Program-made: the position numbers and the translations under genes
Notes under the pieces: generated by a model
Seen by the model: the letters and a program-made list of their open reading frames with translations, nothing else
The model's database searches: none
Told to the model about the DNA's origin: nothing
Assembly: GCF_024138395.1 (NCBI RefSeq)
Contig: NZ_JAMYDU010000001.1
Location: 62,001-126,000 of the forward strand
DNA length: 64,000 bases
DNA from: Pseudomonas mandelii
GTDB taxonomy: Bacteria > Pseudomonadota > Gammaproteobacteria > Pseudomonadales > Pseudomonadaceae
Direction: 5' to 3'
Shown here: one piece after another, positions 10,301 through 20,500 of the stretch
Position numbering within the stretch: the first letter of the stretch is position 1
Layout: each line of letters starts with the position of its first letter

Positions 10301-10550
10301 GGCGGTGACTAATCGCAGTGATCGGACCCATCTGCTCCAGGCGCACGCCAGTGGAAATCGCCCAGGTCTGCAAGACCTGGCGCACCGCATCAAGGGCAGT
10401 GCGCGCATGGTCCGGGCGGTGCGCTTGATCGAGCGATGCGAACAACTGGAGCGTGTCATCGATGAGGGGAACACGGCGCTGCTCGACGAAGCCGTCGAGC
10501 GGTTGCAGCAAGCCATGTCATCGCTGGACAAACACTTGAACCAAGGCTGA
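7320..10550 (+). CDS. BvgS/EvgS-like hybrid sensor histidine kinase
   Basis: A 1076-residue unorthodox kinase. A signal sequence ([17 protein letters not shown], from the second Met) precedes two tandem periplasmic solute-binding (SBP_bac_3) domains (about 50-275 and 295-525), one membrane helix (about 537-558), a short coiled coil, a HisKA domain with His595 in SHEIRTPMN, an ATPase domain ([24 protein letters not shown]), a receiver with Asp885 (VTDCNMPK) and a C-terminal Hpt domain with His1022 (LAHRIKGS). No PAS domain is evident between the helix and HisKA, as in EvgS and unlike BvgS. The ATG directly follows the regulator's stop. The ligand is unknown. Confidence 0.93.
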   Translation: MTPIMRLFLSALALSLLTQLPAAMADEPQRLQLLGRSTVEGFQVKLDEKDWQWLSDKRTLRLGVTGADYPPFEVTRHRDVLEGITADYAGLLGQLLNVKIDVLRYTTREAAMDALKRHELDLLGTSNNFEAADPALTRSRAYAEDQPMLVTQLDERIPVDLAGQRIAMVDDYLPAETVEAFYPDASLRLYPSALDALGAVAFEQADVYLGDFISANYLINNNYLNNVHLAGPSGLDANPFGFALAKDNPRLKGIIDKALAAIPMDQRAVIEVRWSAGRANTAGQQQVRLSPSEQRWLDRHPTVTVGAIDNFAPLTFYDAQGRLSGLTAQLLTLISQRSGLTFQVQRGRSLDRQIEQLQSGEIDLLPVVTPSTEREDSLLFTRAYLSNPFVLISATTTGSPRTLDDLTGKRLAIYRGHPLFGYMQTRAPQVRLVEVQSPAEGMEWVIKGQADATLSSLIVARYLIARHYRDRLRVSSTVGDQPARIALATHRGALELHSILNKALLSISPQEMDDLVARWSHDVVLDDSYWLRHRKGIFQAFAVAGALLLLALGWIAWQRRQIRQRQQWLQQLQDAKNEAEDANRAKTTFLATMSHEIRTPMNALIGMLELALKRADEGVTDRFAIEVASGAAQQLLALIGDILDIARIESGHLSLTPERANLRRLVESVCRVFEGLARQKELAWRVDLDEHSDCDVLIDPTRFKQVLSNLLSNAIKFTREGEVSLTLRVTPVTLEHLAVSVRIEDTGIGISDVDQQRLFSPFAQASNNPQSARGGSGLGLVISRTLCEMMGGRLQLNSVPGQGTKIDINLELIALQPLPSIEAVDSGFQVPTRPLTILVVDDHPANRLLLSRQLSHLGHRVQEAEEGEQGLELWREHEFDLVVTDCNMPKLSGYELAGAIRDEERAQGLPSTLILGFTANAQPEEKVRCLEAGMDDCLFKPILLADLSAWLAARFASEAPATIEEQSSPEMDLSGLEQYVGADRTLLDHLVRELAVTNRSDRTHLLQAHASGNRPGLQDLAHRIKGSARMVRAVRLIERCEQLERVIDEGNTALLDEAVERLQQAMSSLDKHLNQG

Positions 10551-10553
10551 AGT

Positions 10554-11360
10554 TCAATCCCACTGCGGCGCAATGCCTTTGGGGCTGGTCAGCCGCTGAC
10601 CGCGATCCAGGCCTGCGATCAGCGCCATGTCGGCGTCGCTCAAGGTCAGGGTGCAGGCCAGCAGATTGCTTTGCAGGTTGACGCGTTTGGTGGAGGAAGG
10701 AATCACCGCGTACCCCAGCTGCATGGCCCACGCCAGCGTGACCTGGGCCGGTGTCGCCTGAAGGCGATCGGCGATCTGCTGGATGAGCGGATCCTTCAGC
10801 ACTTCGCCGTAGGCCAGAGTCATGTAAGAGGTGATCTGGATGCCTTGGCTTTGGGCGAATTCGACAACCTTGCGGTTTTGCAGGTACGGGTGCAGCTCGA
10901 TCTGGTGGGTGGCGATGTTCTCGGCACCGATGGCGGCAATGGCCTGTTGCATCAGGTCGACCGTGAAGTTGGATACGCCGATCTGGCGGGTCAGGCCCAG
11001 TTGTTTGGCTTCGAGCAATGCACCCATGAATTCTTCGACCGGCACCTGATCTTCCGGCGATGGCCAGTGGATCAGCGTCAGGTCCAGGTAATTGGTTTGC
11101 AGTTTGTTCAGGCTCTCTTTGAGGCTGTCGATCAAGCGGTCTTTGGCAAAGTTGGCGACCCAGATTTTGCTGGTGATGAACAGTTCTTCACGAGCAATGC
11201 CGCTGGCAGCGATGGCCTGGCCGACCTCGGCTTCGTTTTCGTAGATTTGCGCGGTATCGATGACCCGGTAGCCCAGCTCAAGACCGGTGCTCACCGAATC
11301 GATGACCACCTGGCCTTGCAGGCGAAACGTACCAAGACCGAATGCGGGGATAGACATCAA
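10554..11360 (-). CDS. dkgB: Aldo/keto reductase (DkgB-like)
   Basis: A 268-residue NADPH-dependent aldo/keto reductase resembling 2,5-diketo-D-gluconate reductase B. The catalytic tetrad is visible: Asp and Tyr in DTAQIYENE, Lys in ITSKIW and His in LIHWPS. The C-terminal phosphate-binding part reads [14 protein letters not shown]. It converges with the hybrid kinase, the two stops lying 3 bases apart, so no separate terminator fits between them. The physiological substrate may instead be methylglyoxal or another aldehyde. The gene symbol is by similarity only. Confidence 0.85.
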   Translation of the reverse strand: MMSIPAFGLGTFRLQGQVVIDSVSTGLELGYRVIDTAQIYENEAEVGQAIAASGIAREELFITSKIWVANFAKDRLIDSLKESLNKLQTNYLDLTLIHWPSPEDQVPVEEFMGALLEAKQLGLTRQIGVSNFTVDLMQQAIAAIGAENIATHQIELHPYLQNRKVVEFAQSQGIQITSYMTLAYGEVLKDPLIQQIADRLQATPAQVTLAWAMQLGYAVIPSSTKRVNLQSNLLACTLTLSDADMALIAGLDRGQRLTSPKGIAPQWD

Positions 11361-11500
11361 TGACTCCAGGGGTTGCAGTAGGAATGAGCGGGAGTATCCC
11401 CGGCTCTACCCTTGAGAAAAACCGCTGGATCGGCAAAGCACTGTTTACCGTAAGTCATGAATGGGAAGTTTCAGTGGCATTGATGGTGTTTGGTCTGACG

Positions 11501-11585
11501 CCTTCGCGAGCAAGCCCGCTCCCGCATTGAATCGATGGTGTACGCAGCTCTCCAATGTGGGAGCGGGCTTGCTCGCGAAGGGCGC
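11501..11585. repeat. REPIN (CTTCGCGAGCAAGCCCGCTCCC type)
   Basis: An inverted pair of REP palindromes joined by about 40 bases, lying in the gap between the aldo/keto reductase start and the end of the LysR gene. Confidence 0.9.
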
Positions 11586-11611
11586 GACGCGGTGTCGGAA
11601 TCTAACCCCGC

Positions 11612-12519
11612 CTAAGCAATATCGCTATGACTGAATTCCTCACCCAGAAAGTCGATCAAGGTCCGCACCGACGGCAACAATCCGCGTCGTGACGGGAAGA
11701 TCGCATGCACGATCCCACACTTGGGCGTCCAGCCCGGCACCAGTTCTACCAGTCGGCCGGCGGAAATCTCATCACGTACCACCACACTCGGCAGGTGGGC
11801 AATGCCAATCCCGGCGAGCACCGCGTGACGCAAGGCCAGCAAGTCGTCGGTGACCATCCGCGGGGTATGACGAATCAGCGCGCTGGCACCGTCGGCACCG
11901 AACAATTCCCACTGATATTCCCGCTGCGCGCCACCCCAATGCACGCTCGGCAGGCCACTGAGGTCAGCCGGCGTGGCCGGTGACGACAAGCGCTGCGCAA
12001 ACGCCGGACTCCCCACCAGACACTGGGTGCTGTTGCCCAGCACTTTCATCACCATGTCAGTGTTTTCCAGCGGCGGAAAGCGCACGCGCAGAGCGATATC
12101 GAACCCTTCGTGGATCAGATCGACCCGGCGGTTGGTGCTTTCGATAAACAACTCCACCAACGGGTATTTGAGCATGTAGCGGGTCAGCATCGGCCCACCC
12201 AGGAATTCAGCAGCGCTGTCGGGCAACTGATGCGCACCAGACCTTGGGGTTCGGAGCGATTGCGTTCGATTAGCTCGGCGGCGCTTTCGGCTTCCACCCG
12301 CATGGCCAGGCAACGCTGGTAATACGCCTGGCCGATTTCGGTCAGCGAGCAATGCCGACTGGTGCGGTGCAGCAGGCGCACGCCGAGGCGCTCTTCGAGT
12401 TCGGCGATGCGTCGGCTGAGCTTGGACTTGGGCATGTCCAGCGCGCGCCCGGCCGGGGCGAAACCGTGGTGCTCCACCACTTGGGTGAAGTAGTACAGGG
12501 TGTTGAGGTCTTCCACCAT
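11612..12519 (-). pseudogene. LysR-family regulator, frameshifted
   Basis: The N-terminal helix-turn-helix domain (MVEDLNTLYYFTQVVEHHGF onward, ending LLNSWVGRC) is read from 12519 to about 12190 and then stops. The effector-binding domain (PMLTRYMLKYPLVELFIEST, then the LVELVPGW region) continues in the next frame to 11612. The break falls at GTGGGCCGATGCTGACC near 12190-12200. Restoring one C gives GTG GGC CCG ATG CTG ACC, that is VGPMLTR, the expected family sequence. Together the parts make a normal ~302-residue LysR protein. It is divergent from the pirin gene, which it probably regulated. The cause is either a real single-base deletion or a sequencing error. Confidence 0.85.
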
Positions 12520-12625
12520 CGTTCTCCAAATAGAACGCTAAGGCTGATTTTTGCAGTCTAGCGCAGCAAAGGCGTCGGTTTTAAGCTTTGTCCATCGCGT
12601 CACACAACAGATTTGGAGGGACAAG

Positions 12626-13492
12626 ATGAAAAACATCATCGGTATCTACACCAGCCCACGATCTCACTGGGTCGGCGACGGTTTTCCGGTTCGCACGCTG
12701 TTTTCCTACGACAACCTGGGCAAACACATCAGCCCGTTTCTGCTACTGGATCACGCCGGTCCCGCCGAATTCACCCCGACCACCGAGCGTCGTGGCGTTG
12801 GTCAGCATCCGCACCGCGGTTTCGAAACCGTGACTATCGTTTACAAGGGCGAAGTGGAACACCGCGACTCCACCGGCAGCGGCGGCAAGATCGGCCCCGG
12901 CGACGTGCAATGGATGACCGCGGCCTCGGGGATTCTTCATGAAGAGTTCCACTCCGAAAGTTTCGCCAAGAGCGGCGGCACCCTGGAAATGGTGCAGCTG
13001 TGGGTCAATCTGCCGGCCAGGGACAAGATGGCCGAGCCCGGTTACCAGACGATTCTCGACGGTGACATCCCGAACATCCCGCTCAAGAACAACACTGGCA
13101 GCCTGCGCTTGATCGCCGGTGAGTTCGACGGCCACAAAGGCCCGGCGCGGACTTTCACGCCGATCGACGTATGGGACGTTCGTTTGAGCGCCGGCAAATT
13201 GCTGACCCTGGATCTGCACGAAGGTCGCAACACGGCACTGGTGGTGCTGCGCGGCACGGTTCAGGTCAACGGTCTGGAATGGGTTCGAGAAGGGCAGTTG
13301 GCGCTGTTCGAGCGCGACGGTGATCAGCTCAGTCTGGAAACCAATAACGACGCCGTGGTGCTGCTGCTCAGTGGCGAGCCGATCGACGAGCCCATCGTCG
13401 GCCATGGCCCGTTCGTGATGAACAGCGAGCAGGAGATTCACCAGGCCTTTGCCGACTTCCAGTCGGGCCAGTTCGGCCGGATGCCCGGTTAA
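12626..13492 (+). CDS. Pirin family protein
   Basis: A 288-residue bicupin of the pirin family. The metal-binding motifs are clear: HPHRGFETVT (two His) and GILHEEFH (His and Glu), and the C-terminal cupin is complete. Bacterial pirins such as YhhW have quercetinase activity in vitro; their physiological role is often redox- or stress-related. The start at 12626 follows TTGGAGGG. It is divergent from the broken LysR gene and heads a run with two isochorismatase-family genes. Confidence 0.93.
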   Translation: MKNIIGIYTSPRSHWVGDGFPVRTLFSYDNLGKHISPFLLLDHAGPAEFTPTTERRGVGQHPHRGFETVTIVYKGEVEHRDSTGSGGKIGPGDVQWMTAASGILHEEFHSESFAKSGGTLEMVQLWVNLPARDKMAEPGYQTILDGDIPNIPLKNNTGSLRLIAGEFDGHKGPARTFTPIDVWDVRLSAGKLLTLDLHEGRNTALVVLRGTVQVNGLEWVREGQLALFERDGDQLSLETNNDAVVLLLSGEPIDEPIVGHGPFVMNSEQEIHQAFADFQSGQFGRMPG

Positions 13493-13585
13493 CCCGTACA
13501 GATTCAACAACCCGCTCTACACAGGATGCGTAGGCCGGTTCCCGGGCCAGGGATGGCTGCTGCCTGAAAGAAAGAGGAAACGCAC

Positions 13586-14269
13586 ATGACTACCATCAAC
13601 GCGGCCAACTTCAATGGCCTGAAACCGATCATCGACCCCAATGACACTGCGATGCTGTTGATCGACCACCAGAGCGGACTGTTCCAGATCGTCAAAGATA
13701 TGGACGTGCCACAACTGCGCGCCAACGCCATTGCCCTGGCCAAAGCCGCGACCCTGCTGAAGATGCCGGTGATCACCACCGCCTCCGTACCGCAAGGACC
13801 GAACGGGCCGTTGATTCCGGAGATACACCAGGAAGCACCGCACGCCCAATACGTGGCACGCAAAGGTGAAATCAACGCTTGGGACAATCCAGAGTTTCAC
13901 GCGGCAGTGAAAGCCACCGGCAAGAAAACCCTGGTGATCGCCGGCACCCTGACCAGCGTTTGCCTGGCTTTCCCGTCCATCGCGGCGGTGCATGAAGGCT
14001 ACAAAGTGTTTGCGGTGGTCGACGCCTCCGGCAACCACTCGAAACTGGCCACTGATCTGACAGTTGCCCGTTTGGCACAAGCCGGGGTGGTGCCGATCGA
14101 CATCATGGCTACGCTCTCTGAGCTGCAAGGCTCGTGGAACCGTCCGGATGCCGAACAGTGGGCCGCTGTCTACGCCCAGGCCATGCCGCATTATCAATTG
14201 CTGATCGAGAGTTACCTCAAGGCTCAGCAAGTGGCGAACGAACACGAAGAGCTGGATTCCCAGCGCTAA
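13586..14269 (+). CDS. Isochorismatase-family cysteine hydrolase (first of pair)
   Basis: A 227-residue hydrolase of the isochorismatase/nicotinamidase superfamily. The catalytic Asp is in [10 protein letters not shown], the nucleophilic Cys in [10 protein letters not shown] and a cis-peptide region precedes it. The start follows AAGAGGAAACGC. It shares the motif pattern (DHQx[19 protein letters not shown]) with the next gene, so the two arose by tandem duplication. Such YcaC-like proteins act on unknown amides or on nicotinamide-like substrates. The true substrate is unknown. Confidence 0.9.
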   Translation: MTTINAANFNGLKPIIDPNDTAMLLIDHQSGLFQIVKDMDVPQLRANAIALAKAATLLKMPVITTASVPQGPNGPLIPEIHQEAPHAQYVARKGEINAWDNPEFHAAVKATGKKTLVIAGTLTSVCLAFPSIAAVHEGYKVFAVVDASGNHSKLATDLTVARLAQAGVVPIDIMATLSELQGSWNRPDAEQWAAVYAQAMPHYQLLIESYLKAQQVANEHEELDSQR

Positions 14270-14325
14270 CCGGGTACCCCACGCCGACCTCCACTCGGCA
14301 TCGATAACACGCGAGGACTACTGCA

Positions 14326-14952
14326 ATGACTACTTCCTACAAACGTCTCGACAAGGATAACGCCGCCGTTCTGCTGGTGGATCATCAGGCGGGTTTGCTT
14401 TCTCTGGTGCGCGACATCGATCCGGACCGTTTCAAGAATAACGTGCTGGCCCTGGCCGACCTGGCCAAGTACTTCAAGCTGCCAACGATTCTGACCACCA
14501 GTTTCGAAACCGGCCCCAATGGCCCGCTGGTGCCGGAACTCAAGGCACTGTTCCCGGACGCGCCGTACATTGCTCGCCCTGGCCAGATCAATGCCTGGGA
14601 CAACGAAGACTTCGTCAAGGCGATCAAGGCCACCGGCAAGAAACAACTGATCATTGCGGGTGTGGTAACCGAAGTCTGCGTGGCATTCCCGGCGCTGTCG
14701 GCCCTGGCCGAAGGTTTTGAGGTGTTCGTGGTGACCGATGCTTCCGGCACGTTCAACGAACTGACCCGTCAATCGGCGTGGGATCGCATGTCGTCCTCTG
14801 GCGCCCAACTGATGACCTGGTTCGGCCTGGCCTGTGAACTGCATCGCGACTGGCGCAACGACGTGGAAGGTCTGGCGACCTTGTTCTCTAACCATATCCC
14901 GGACTACCGCAACCTGATGACTAGCTACAACACACTGACTAACGCCAAGTAA
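14326..14952 (+). CDS. Isochorismatase-family cysteine hydrolase (second of pair)
   Basis: A 208-residue paralogue of the preceding protein, 56 bases downstream and likely in the same transcript. The catalytic Asp is in LLVDHQAGLL and the Cys in VVTEVCVAFP, as in YcaC. A good Shine-Dalgarno (CGAGGAC) precedes the ATG. The pair with pirin under a divergent LysR gene looks like one small detoxification or redox-response unit, which is an inference from the layout. Confidence 0.9.
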   Translation: MTTSYKRLDKDNAAVLLVDHQAGLLSLVRDIDPDRFKNNVLALADLAKYFKLPTILTTSFETGPNGPLVPELKALFPDAPYIARPGQINAWDNEDFVKAIKATGKKQLIIAGVVTEVCVAFPALSALAEGFEVFVVTDASGTFNELTRQSAWDRMSSSGAQLMTWFGLACELHRDWRNDVEGLATLFSNHIPDYRNLMTSYNTLTNAK

Positions 14953-14970
14953 TCCCTGACAACACACAAC

Positions 14971-15062
14971 CCTGTGGGAGCGGGCTTGCCCGCGATAGCG
15001 ATCGATCAGTCAACATCACATTGACTGATCAATTGCCATCGCGGGCAAGCCCGCTCCCACAG
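14971..15062. repeat. REPIN (GTGGGAGCGGGCTTGCCCGCG type)
   Basis: Two inverted REP palindromes; the inner loop itself contains TGATCAGTCAA/TTGACTGATCA arms, so the whole unit folds into one long cruciform. Confidence 0.93.
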
Positions 15063-15134
15063 TGTTTTGTGTTGTTCTGAACACATCAAATCCTCCTACA
15101 CTGTGCCCATCCGTACTATTGCTGGAGTCGCTTA

Positions 15135-16580
15135 ATGCTGTCACTGATTACCGATCACCCGTTGCTCAGCGCGTTGATCCTGATCCTGATCGATCTGGTT
15201 TTGTGGCGCCTGATCACCGCCAGCGGCAGCAATTGGAAGCTGGCGGTGCGGCTGGTGGTTTTTTCGCTGTTCAGCGTGCTGCTGTTCAATGAAGGCTTGA
15301 ACCCCATGGCGCCGGCGCCTTGGGTCGACAATGTGCCGTTGCACCTGGCGGCGACCGGTTTGCAGATCAGCTGGTGGCTGTATGCAGCGCGCACCCTGAC
15401 GGTGTTGATCGGCGCGGTGATGATGCAACGGGTGGGGCATACCGGGCGTTTGCTGCAGGACTTGCTCGGCGCGGTGATTTTCCTGATCGCGGTCATCGCC
15501 GCCCTGGCATACGTGCTCGAATTGCCGGTCAAGGGCGTGCTGGCAACGTCCGGTGCGTTGGCGATCATCGTTGGCCTGGCCTTGCAAAGTACCCTCAGCG
15601 ACGTGTTCTCCGGTATCGTCCTGAACACCACCAAACCCTATCAACTGGATGACTGGATCTCCATCGACGGCACCGAAGGCCGGGTCACCGACATCGACTG
15701 GCGCGCCACGCGCCTGCAAACCGCGCAAGGCAGCATGGCGGTGATTCCCAACTCGTTGGCGGCCAAGGCCAAGATCATCAACTTCAGCCGACCCAGTGAC
15801 ATTTTTGGGGTATCGATCAGCTTGCAAGTCAGCCCCCACGCGCGTCCGCAAACGGTGATCGATGCACTGGAGCGGGCCATGCAGGGCTGCCGCTTTCTGT
15901 TGAACAAACCGGCGCCGAGTGTGTCGTTGAAAAGCTCCGGCAGCGCTGGCGTGGAGTACGAAATCAGCGGTTTCGTGGTCTCCATGGATCAGAAGCGCAT
16001 GGTGCGTAATCAGTTGTTCGACCTGGCATTCCGGCATTTGCAGGCATCCGGTGTCAGCCTGTTATCGAGCGTCGAGCCTAACGCGCCTGCTGCGCTGTCA
16101 CGGCCGCGGGCGCTGTTGGATAGCTCGAGCATCTTCTCGACCCTGCGTCAGGAAGAGAAAGAAACCTTCAGCCAGAACATGAAGCTGCAAACCTTCCGCG
16201 CCGGTGAAATGATCCTGCCGGCGGGGGAGGTCAGCGATCACCTGTTCATCATCGAATCCGGCGTGGTGTCAGTCGCTCTGAGCCGTGGTGGCAAAAAGTT
16301 CGAGGCCGGGCGCATGGGGCCGGGTGAGGTGATTGGCGAGGCCGGGATTCTGTCCGATGAATCGGCGCTCGCCGACTTTTCGGCCAAGACCTTTTGCACG
16401 CTCTACCGCATCGAGAAGGAATACCTCAAACCGTGCCTGGATGCTCGCCATGACATCAGCGAAGCGATGAAGGCCTTGCTGGATTTCCGTGTGCATACGG
16501 CTCAAACGCTGATTCAGGAAACACCCAAGGTGGTGGAGAAGAAGGGGTTTTTGCAATGGTTGCGCAGTCGTAGCGGCTGA
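15135..16580 (+). CDS. MscS-family mechanosensitive channel with cyclic-nucleotide-binding domain
   Basis: A 481-residue inner-membrane protein. Several N-terminal membrane helices (within residues 1-160) lead into an MscS pore and beta domain (GALAIIVGLALQSTLSDVFSG, then DWISIDGTEGRVTDIDWRAT). The C-terminal part (about 335-450) is a cyclic-nucleotide-monophosphate-binding fold (ILPAGEVSDHLFIIESG, GPGEVIGEAGIL). The usual phosphate-binding arginine of cAMP sites is not evident after GEAGILSDESALA, so the ligand is uncertain. The start follows TGGAG. This architecture matches bacterial cyclic-nucleotide-gated MscS (bCNG) proteins. Confidence 0.9.
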   Translation: MLSLITDHPLLSALILILIDLVLWRLITASGSNWKLAVRLVVFSLFSVLLFNEGLNPMAPAPWVDNVPLHLAATGLQISWWLYAARTLTVLIGAVMMQRVGHTGRLLQDLLGAVIFLIAVIAALAYVLELPVKGVLATSGALAIIVGLALQSTLSDVFSGIVLNTTKPYQLDDWISIDGTEGRVTDIDWRATRLQTAQGSMAVIPNSLAAKAKIINFSRPSDIFGVSISLQVSPHARPQTVIDALERAMQGCRFLLNKPAPSVSLKSSGSAGVEYEISGFVVSMDQKRMVRNQLFDLAFRHLQASGVSLLSSVEPNAPAALSRPRALLDSSSIFSTLRQEEKETFSQNMKLQTFRAGEMILPAGEVSDHLFIIESGVVSVALSRGGKKFEAGRMGPGEVIGEAGILSDESALADFSAKTFCTLYRIEKEYLKPCLDARHDISEAMKALLDFRVHTAQTLIQETPKVVEKKGFLQWLRSRSG

Positions 16581-16592
16581 TTTTTTGGTTGC

Positions 16593-16711
16593 CTGTACCG
16601 GCCTCTTCGCGAGCAAGCCCGCTCCCACATTAGATCTTCAGTGAACACAGGTTTTGTGTCTCGCGAAGATCAAATGTGGGAGCGAGCCTGCTCGCGAAAG
16701 GGCCGGTACAG
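16593..16711. repeat. REPIN with extended flanking arms
   Basis: Inverted REP pair (CTTCGCGAGCAAGCCCGC and its complement) whose outer arms TGTACCGGCC/GGCCGGTACA extend the stem by 10 perfect base pairs. Confidence 0.9.
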
Positions 16712-16826
16712 TCACTGAAAATCTTCTGATCCATTGGCATCCTCAACTTCCCAATAATTGGCTATTTGTTCAACTCCACGTCGGCATTAACGTAGCGCCA
16801 ACCCCACCTGTGACTGGAGCCCCACC

Positions 16827-17267
16827 ATGCAACCTCGTATCGATTTCTACACCGCTTCCCCAGACGCCCTCAAAGCCATGATGGCCCTGGAAACTGCCGT
16901 CTCGAAGCTGCCGCTGGAAAAGTCGCTGATCGAGCTGGTCAAGCTGCGCGCTTCGCAGATCAATGGCTGTGCGTTTTGCATCGACATGCACACCGCTGAT
17001 GCCATCAAGGACGGGGAAACTCCACGTCGGCTGTTCGCCGTGACGGCTTGGCGCGAGGCGCCGTTTTTCACCGATCGTGAGCGCGCGGCGCTGGCCTGGA
17101 CCGAGTCCTTGACCCAACTGAGCCAGACCCACGCGCCGGATGAAGACTACTCACTGCTCAGCGCCGAGTTCAGCCCCAAGGAAATGGTCGACCTGACCGT
17201 GGCGATTACCACCATCAATAGCTGGAACCGCCTGGCCGTGGGTTTCCGCAAAATGCCTCAGGCGTAA
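16827..17267 (+). CDS. Carboxymuconolactone decarboxylase (AhpD-like) family protein
   Basis: A 146-residue protein of the CMD/AhpD superfamily. It carries the CxxC pair and following His in INGCAFCIDMHT, the signature of alkyl-hydroperoxidase-like members that use the cysteines as a redox centre. The start follows CTGGAG. It is monocistronic between two REPINs. It is probably an antioxidant peroxidase; the CxxC argues against a true carboxymuconolactone decarboxylase. Confidence 0.92.
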   Translation: MQPRIDFYTASPDALKAMMALETAVSKLPLEKSLIELVKLRASQINGCAFCIDMHTADAIKDGETPRRLFAVTAWREAPFFTDRERAALAWTESLTQLSQTHAPDEDYSLLSAEFSPKEMVDLTVAITTINSWNRLAVGFRKMPQA

Positions 17268-17307
17268 CATCTGGCTCTAATGCCAGTCAGTCAAGACGCA
17301 GATCAAC

Positions 17308-17400
17308 CTGTGGGAGCGGGCTTGCTCGCGAAAGCGGCGGAACAGTCAGCATTGATGTTGCCTGACACACCGCTTTCGCGAGCAAGCCCGCACCACCTGG
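17308..17400. repeat. REPIN (GTGGGAGCGGGCTTGCTCGCG type)
   Basis: Inverted REP pair, the second arm slightly decayed (CCCGCACCACC). The AGTCAAGACGCAGATCAACC just before it matches a flank seen beside other REPs of this window. Confidence 0.88.
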
Positions 17401-17528
17401 ATTGCGCGTTATTGAGTCGCTGTTAATCAGCGAATCATCCTACGGCCATTTCCACCTTTCCCGACTTCTTTCCTGATCGATCCCCCGCAAAGTCCCCGCG
17501 CCTAATTTTTCTGCGCGAGGGATTGCTC

Positions 17529-20500
17529 ATGTTCGACTCCTTTTCTCCAGCAACTCCGTACTTCTCGGTACGTTGATGGAGCACGTTACCCGCATCGAGG
17601 AGGAACTCGACAGCTTCCCGCACACCCTCTCGCTCTACCGCGAACAGCTCAATCACTGGCTCAACCGAGCCGCCGACCAGGCCAGCCACGTGGCGGATCT
17701 GCCGTCGCTGATGGGCATGGAGCGGATCATCACATTCGGAGGCTCCAACACCGTTGTCAGCAGCGGTGACGACGAGTTTATCTCCACCGTCGTCCAGTGC
17801 CCGAAAGGCGGAAAGCTCGAAATCGAGAGCAAGTTCGAATCGGTTTATGACATTCCCGTGGGGAATATTCAGGTCGATGTGATCGCGATGGATGGCGGTA
17901 AGTCGACGCCGGTCACGCTCGATAAAAACGGCAAGGGAGCATTCCGAGGGGAAGAGGGCAAGTTCTACCGTGTTCACGTTCATAACGAAGTGAAGCCGGA
18001 GCAAGTTGAAGATCTTTTCTCTTCCTACGATGGCCTGACGAAGGAGCTCGAAAGCTGGCTGCGTGATGAATGGCAGACATTCAAGCCGAAGTGGTCGCAA
18101 TCGTCTTCGGTTGCTGTAGGCAATGGAATGCTCGCGGGAGGTTGGGCGGCAGTTGAAGGTGTATGGGACGGCATCAGCCTGCTGTCGGACATCCTCAAGG
18201 ATCCCGGCCGGTTCGCTAAGCGGTTGGGCAGCGGTGCCGATCAGTTGCGCGAGCTGGCGGAAAAATCACCGCAGGTGATGCAAAAAATCCAGCTGTTGGC
18301 CAGTGACGAAGCGGCCCTGTGTTTGCTGCTGCGCACGGCCAGTCTGTGGCTGGAAATGCTGCCGCCCAGCGAGATCGCCGGTAAAACCGCTGAAGCAGTC
18401 TCGGCGGGCGTGGTGCAATTGCTGATCGACATTCTGATCGGGATTGTCCTGACGTTTGCCGGGGCGGGTGCCGGGATCGCCTATCTGAGCATGCGCCTGG
18501 TCAACTACGGCGCTCGAATCATTAATGCCGTGGTGCGCTTTATCAAAGCGATTTTCACGATCATCGACAGCTTCATGGAATACGTCGACCACTACAAGAA
18601 AGTCGCTGCACGCGGTGTGGCAGCGGGCCTGAAAAAAGGTCGGATGCAACTGCGCTGGGATGCCCAACGCAACACCACGCTCAAGCCAAACGAACACCAC
18701 GACGACGCGTCGAAACAGGCCACCAACCCCAACGGCGACAGCGCCGACTCCGCCGATAAAACCGCCACCAACAAATGCCCGGTGTCGATGGTCACCGGCG
18801 AAGAACTGCTGACACTCACCGACGGTGCGCTGGACGGCATTCTACCGTTCGACTTCACCCGGCTCTATCGCACCAGCGCCGTCGAGATCGACTGCGGGCT
18901 GGGCTTCGGCTGGAGTCACTCACTCGCCCATCGACTGGAAATCGATGGCGACACCGTCATCTGGATCGACCACGAAAACCGTCGCACCCCGTTTCCATTA
19001 CCGAACCGCGAACGCGGCGATCCACAACAGCCTCTCTCGCGCCGCGATTTATTTCGGCAATGAGCCCGAGGAACTGATCCTCGCCCAGACCGGCGACGAT
19101 ACGCGTTTTTACCACTTTCATCACGGTCGGCTGACGGCGATCAGCGACGCCTACGACAACCGCCTGCGCATCACCCGCGACCGACAGGATCGCATCCAGC
19201 GCCTCGACAACGGTGCTGGCCGCGCCTTGTTGTTGCGCTACGACCGCGCGCATCTGATCGCCGTCGACTACCAGGTGTTTGTCCCGGTGCAGACCCTCGC
19301 CGAGGCCTGGCGCACCGAGCAGACGCTGGTCAGTTATCTCTACGACGAACGCGATCAGCTGATCGAAGCGAGCAACGCCGCCGGCGAAAGCGAGCGTTAC
19401 GACTACGACGACCGGCACGTGATCCTGCAGCGGCAACTGGCCGGTGGCGCGAGTTTCTTCTGGGAGTGGGAACGGTCTGGCAAGGGGGCACGATGCGTGC
19501 GGCACTGGGCGTCGTTTGCGCAGATGGATGCGTGCTATGTCTGGGACGACCAGGGCAGCGTCACGGTTCATAACGTCGATGGCAGCCAAGAGGTTTACCT
19601 GCATGACGACCGCGCCCGGCTGGTACGCAAGGTCGAGCTGAACGGTGGTGAACAGCTCAAGGCTTACGACGCCAACGGCCGCTTGGTGGCCGAGCAGGAT
19701 CCGCTCGGCGCCATCACCGAATACCGTTACGACGAAGTCGGGCGGTTGGTGGCGCTGATTCCGCCAGAAGACGAGCCGACGGCCTACGAGTACCGTAACG
19801 GTTTCCTGCATGCACGCTATCGCGGCAAAGCGGTGTGGACCTATCGGCGCAATGCGCAGGGGGATGTCACCGAAGCCACCGATCCCGACGGCCAAATCAC
19901 CCATTACCACTACGACGCTCAGGGGCGTTTGCTGTCGATCCGCTACCCGGACACCAGCCGCCATGTGTTCGTCTGGAATGCCTTGGGGCAGTTGCTTGAG
20001 GAAACGCTGCCGGATGGTGGGCAGCGAAAGTTTTCCTACGACGCGCTGGGTCGGCAGATCACCCGTCAGGACGAACACGGTGCGGTCACCCGGTACCAAT
20101 GGGATGCCATCGGCCGACTGCTCCAGACGACGTTGCCTACCGGCGCCAGCCGCGCCTTCAGCTACAACGCCTACGGCCAGATCACCGCCGAACGAGATGA
20201 ATTCGGCCGCATCACCCGCTACGAATATTCCGACGATCTGCACCTGGTCAGCCGCCGGATCAATCCTGATGGCACGCAACTGCGTTATCTCTACGACAAC
20301 GCGCAGCTATTGCTGACGGAAATCGAAAACGAATCCGGCGAACACTATCGGCTGGACTACACGCCCAACGGCCTGATCCGACAGGAAACCGGCTTCGACG
20401 GCCGCCGCACCGCCTACGCCTATGACCTCAATGGGCACCTGCTGGAGAAAACCGAGTTTGGTGATGACGGCTCGCAGTTGATCACCGGCTATCAGCGGGA

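Noticed and set aside
19005..19030. Programmed ribosomal frameshift in rhs
   Set aside because: No slippery heptamer or downstream structure typical of programmed shifts was seen; restoring two bases gives the family sequence, so a deletion or error is simpler.
18957..20279. 440-codon minus-strand frame inside rhs
   Set aside because: Shadow of the YD-repeat coding strand, with low-complexity composition and no family resemblance.
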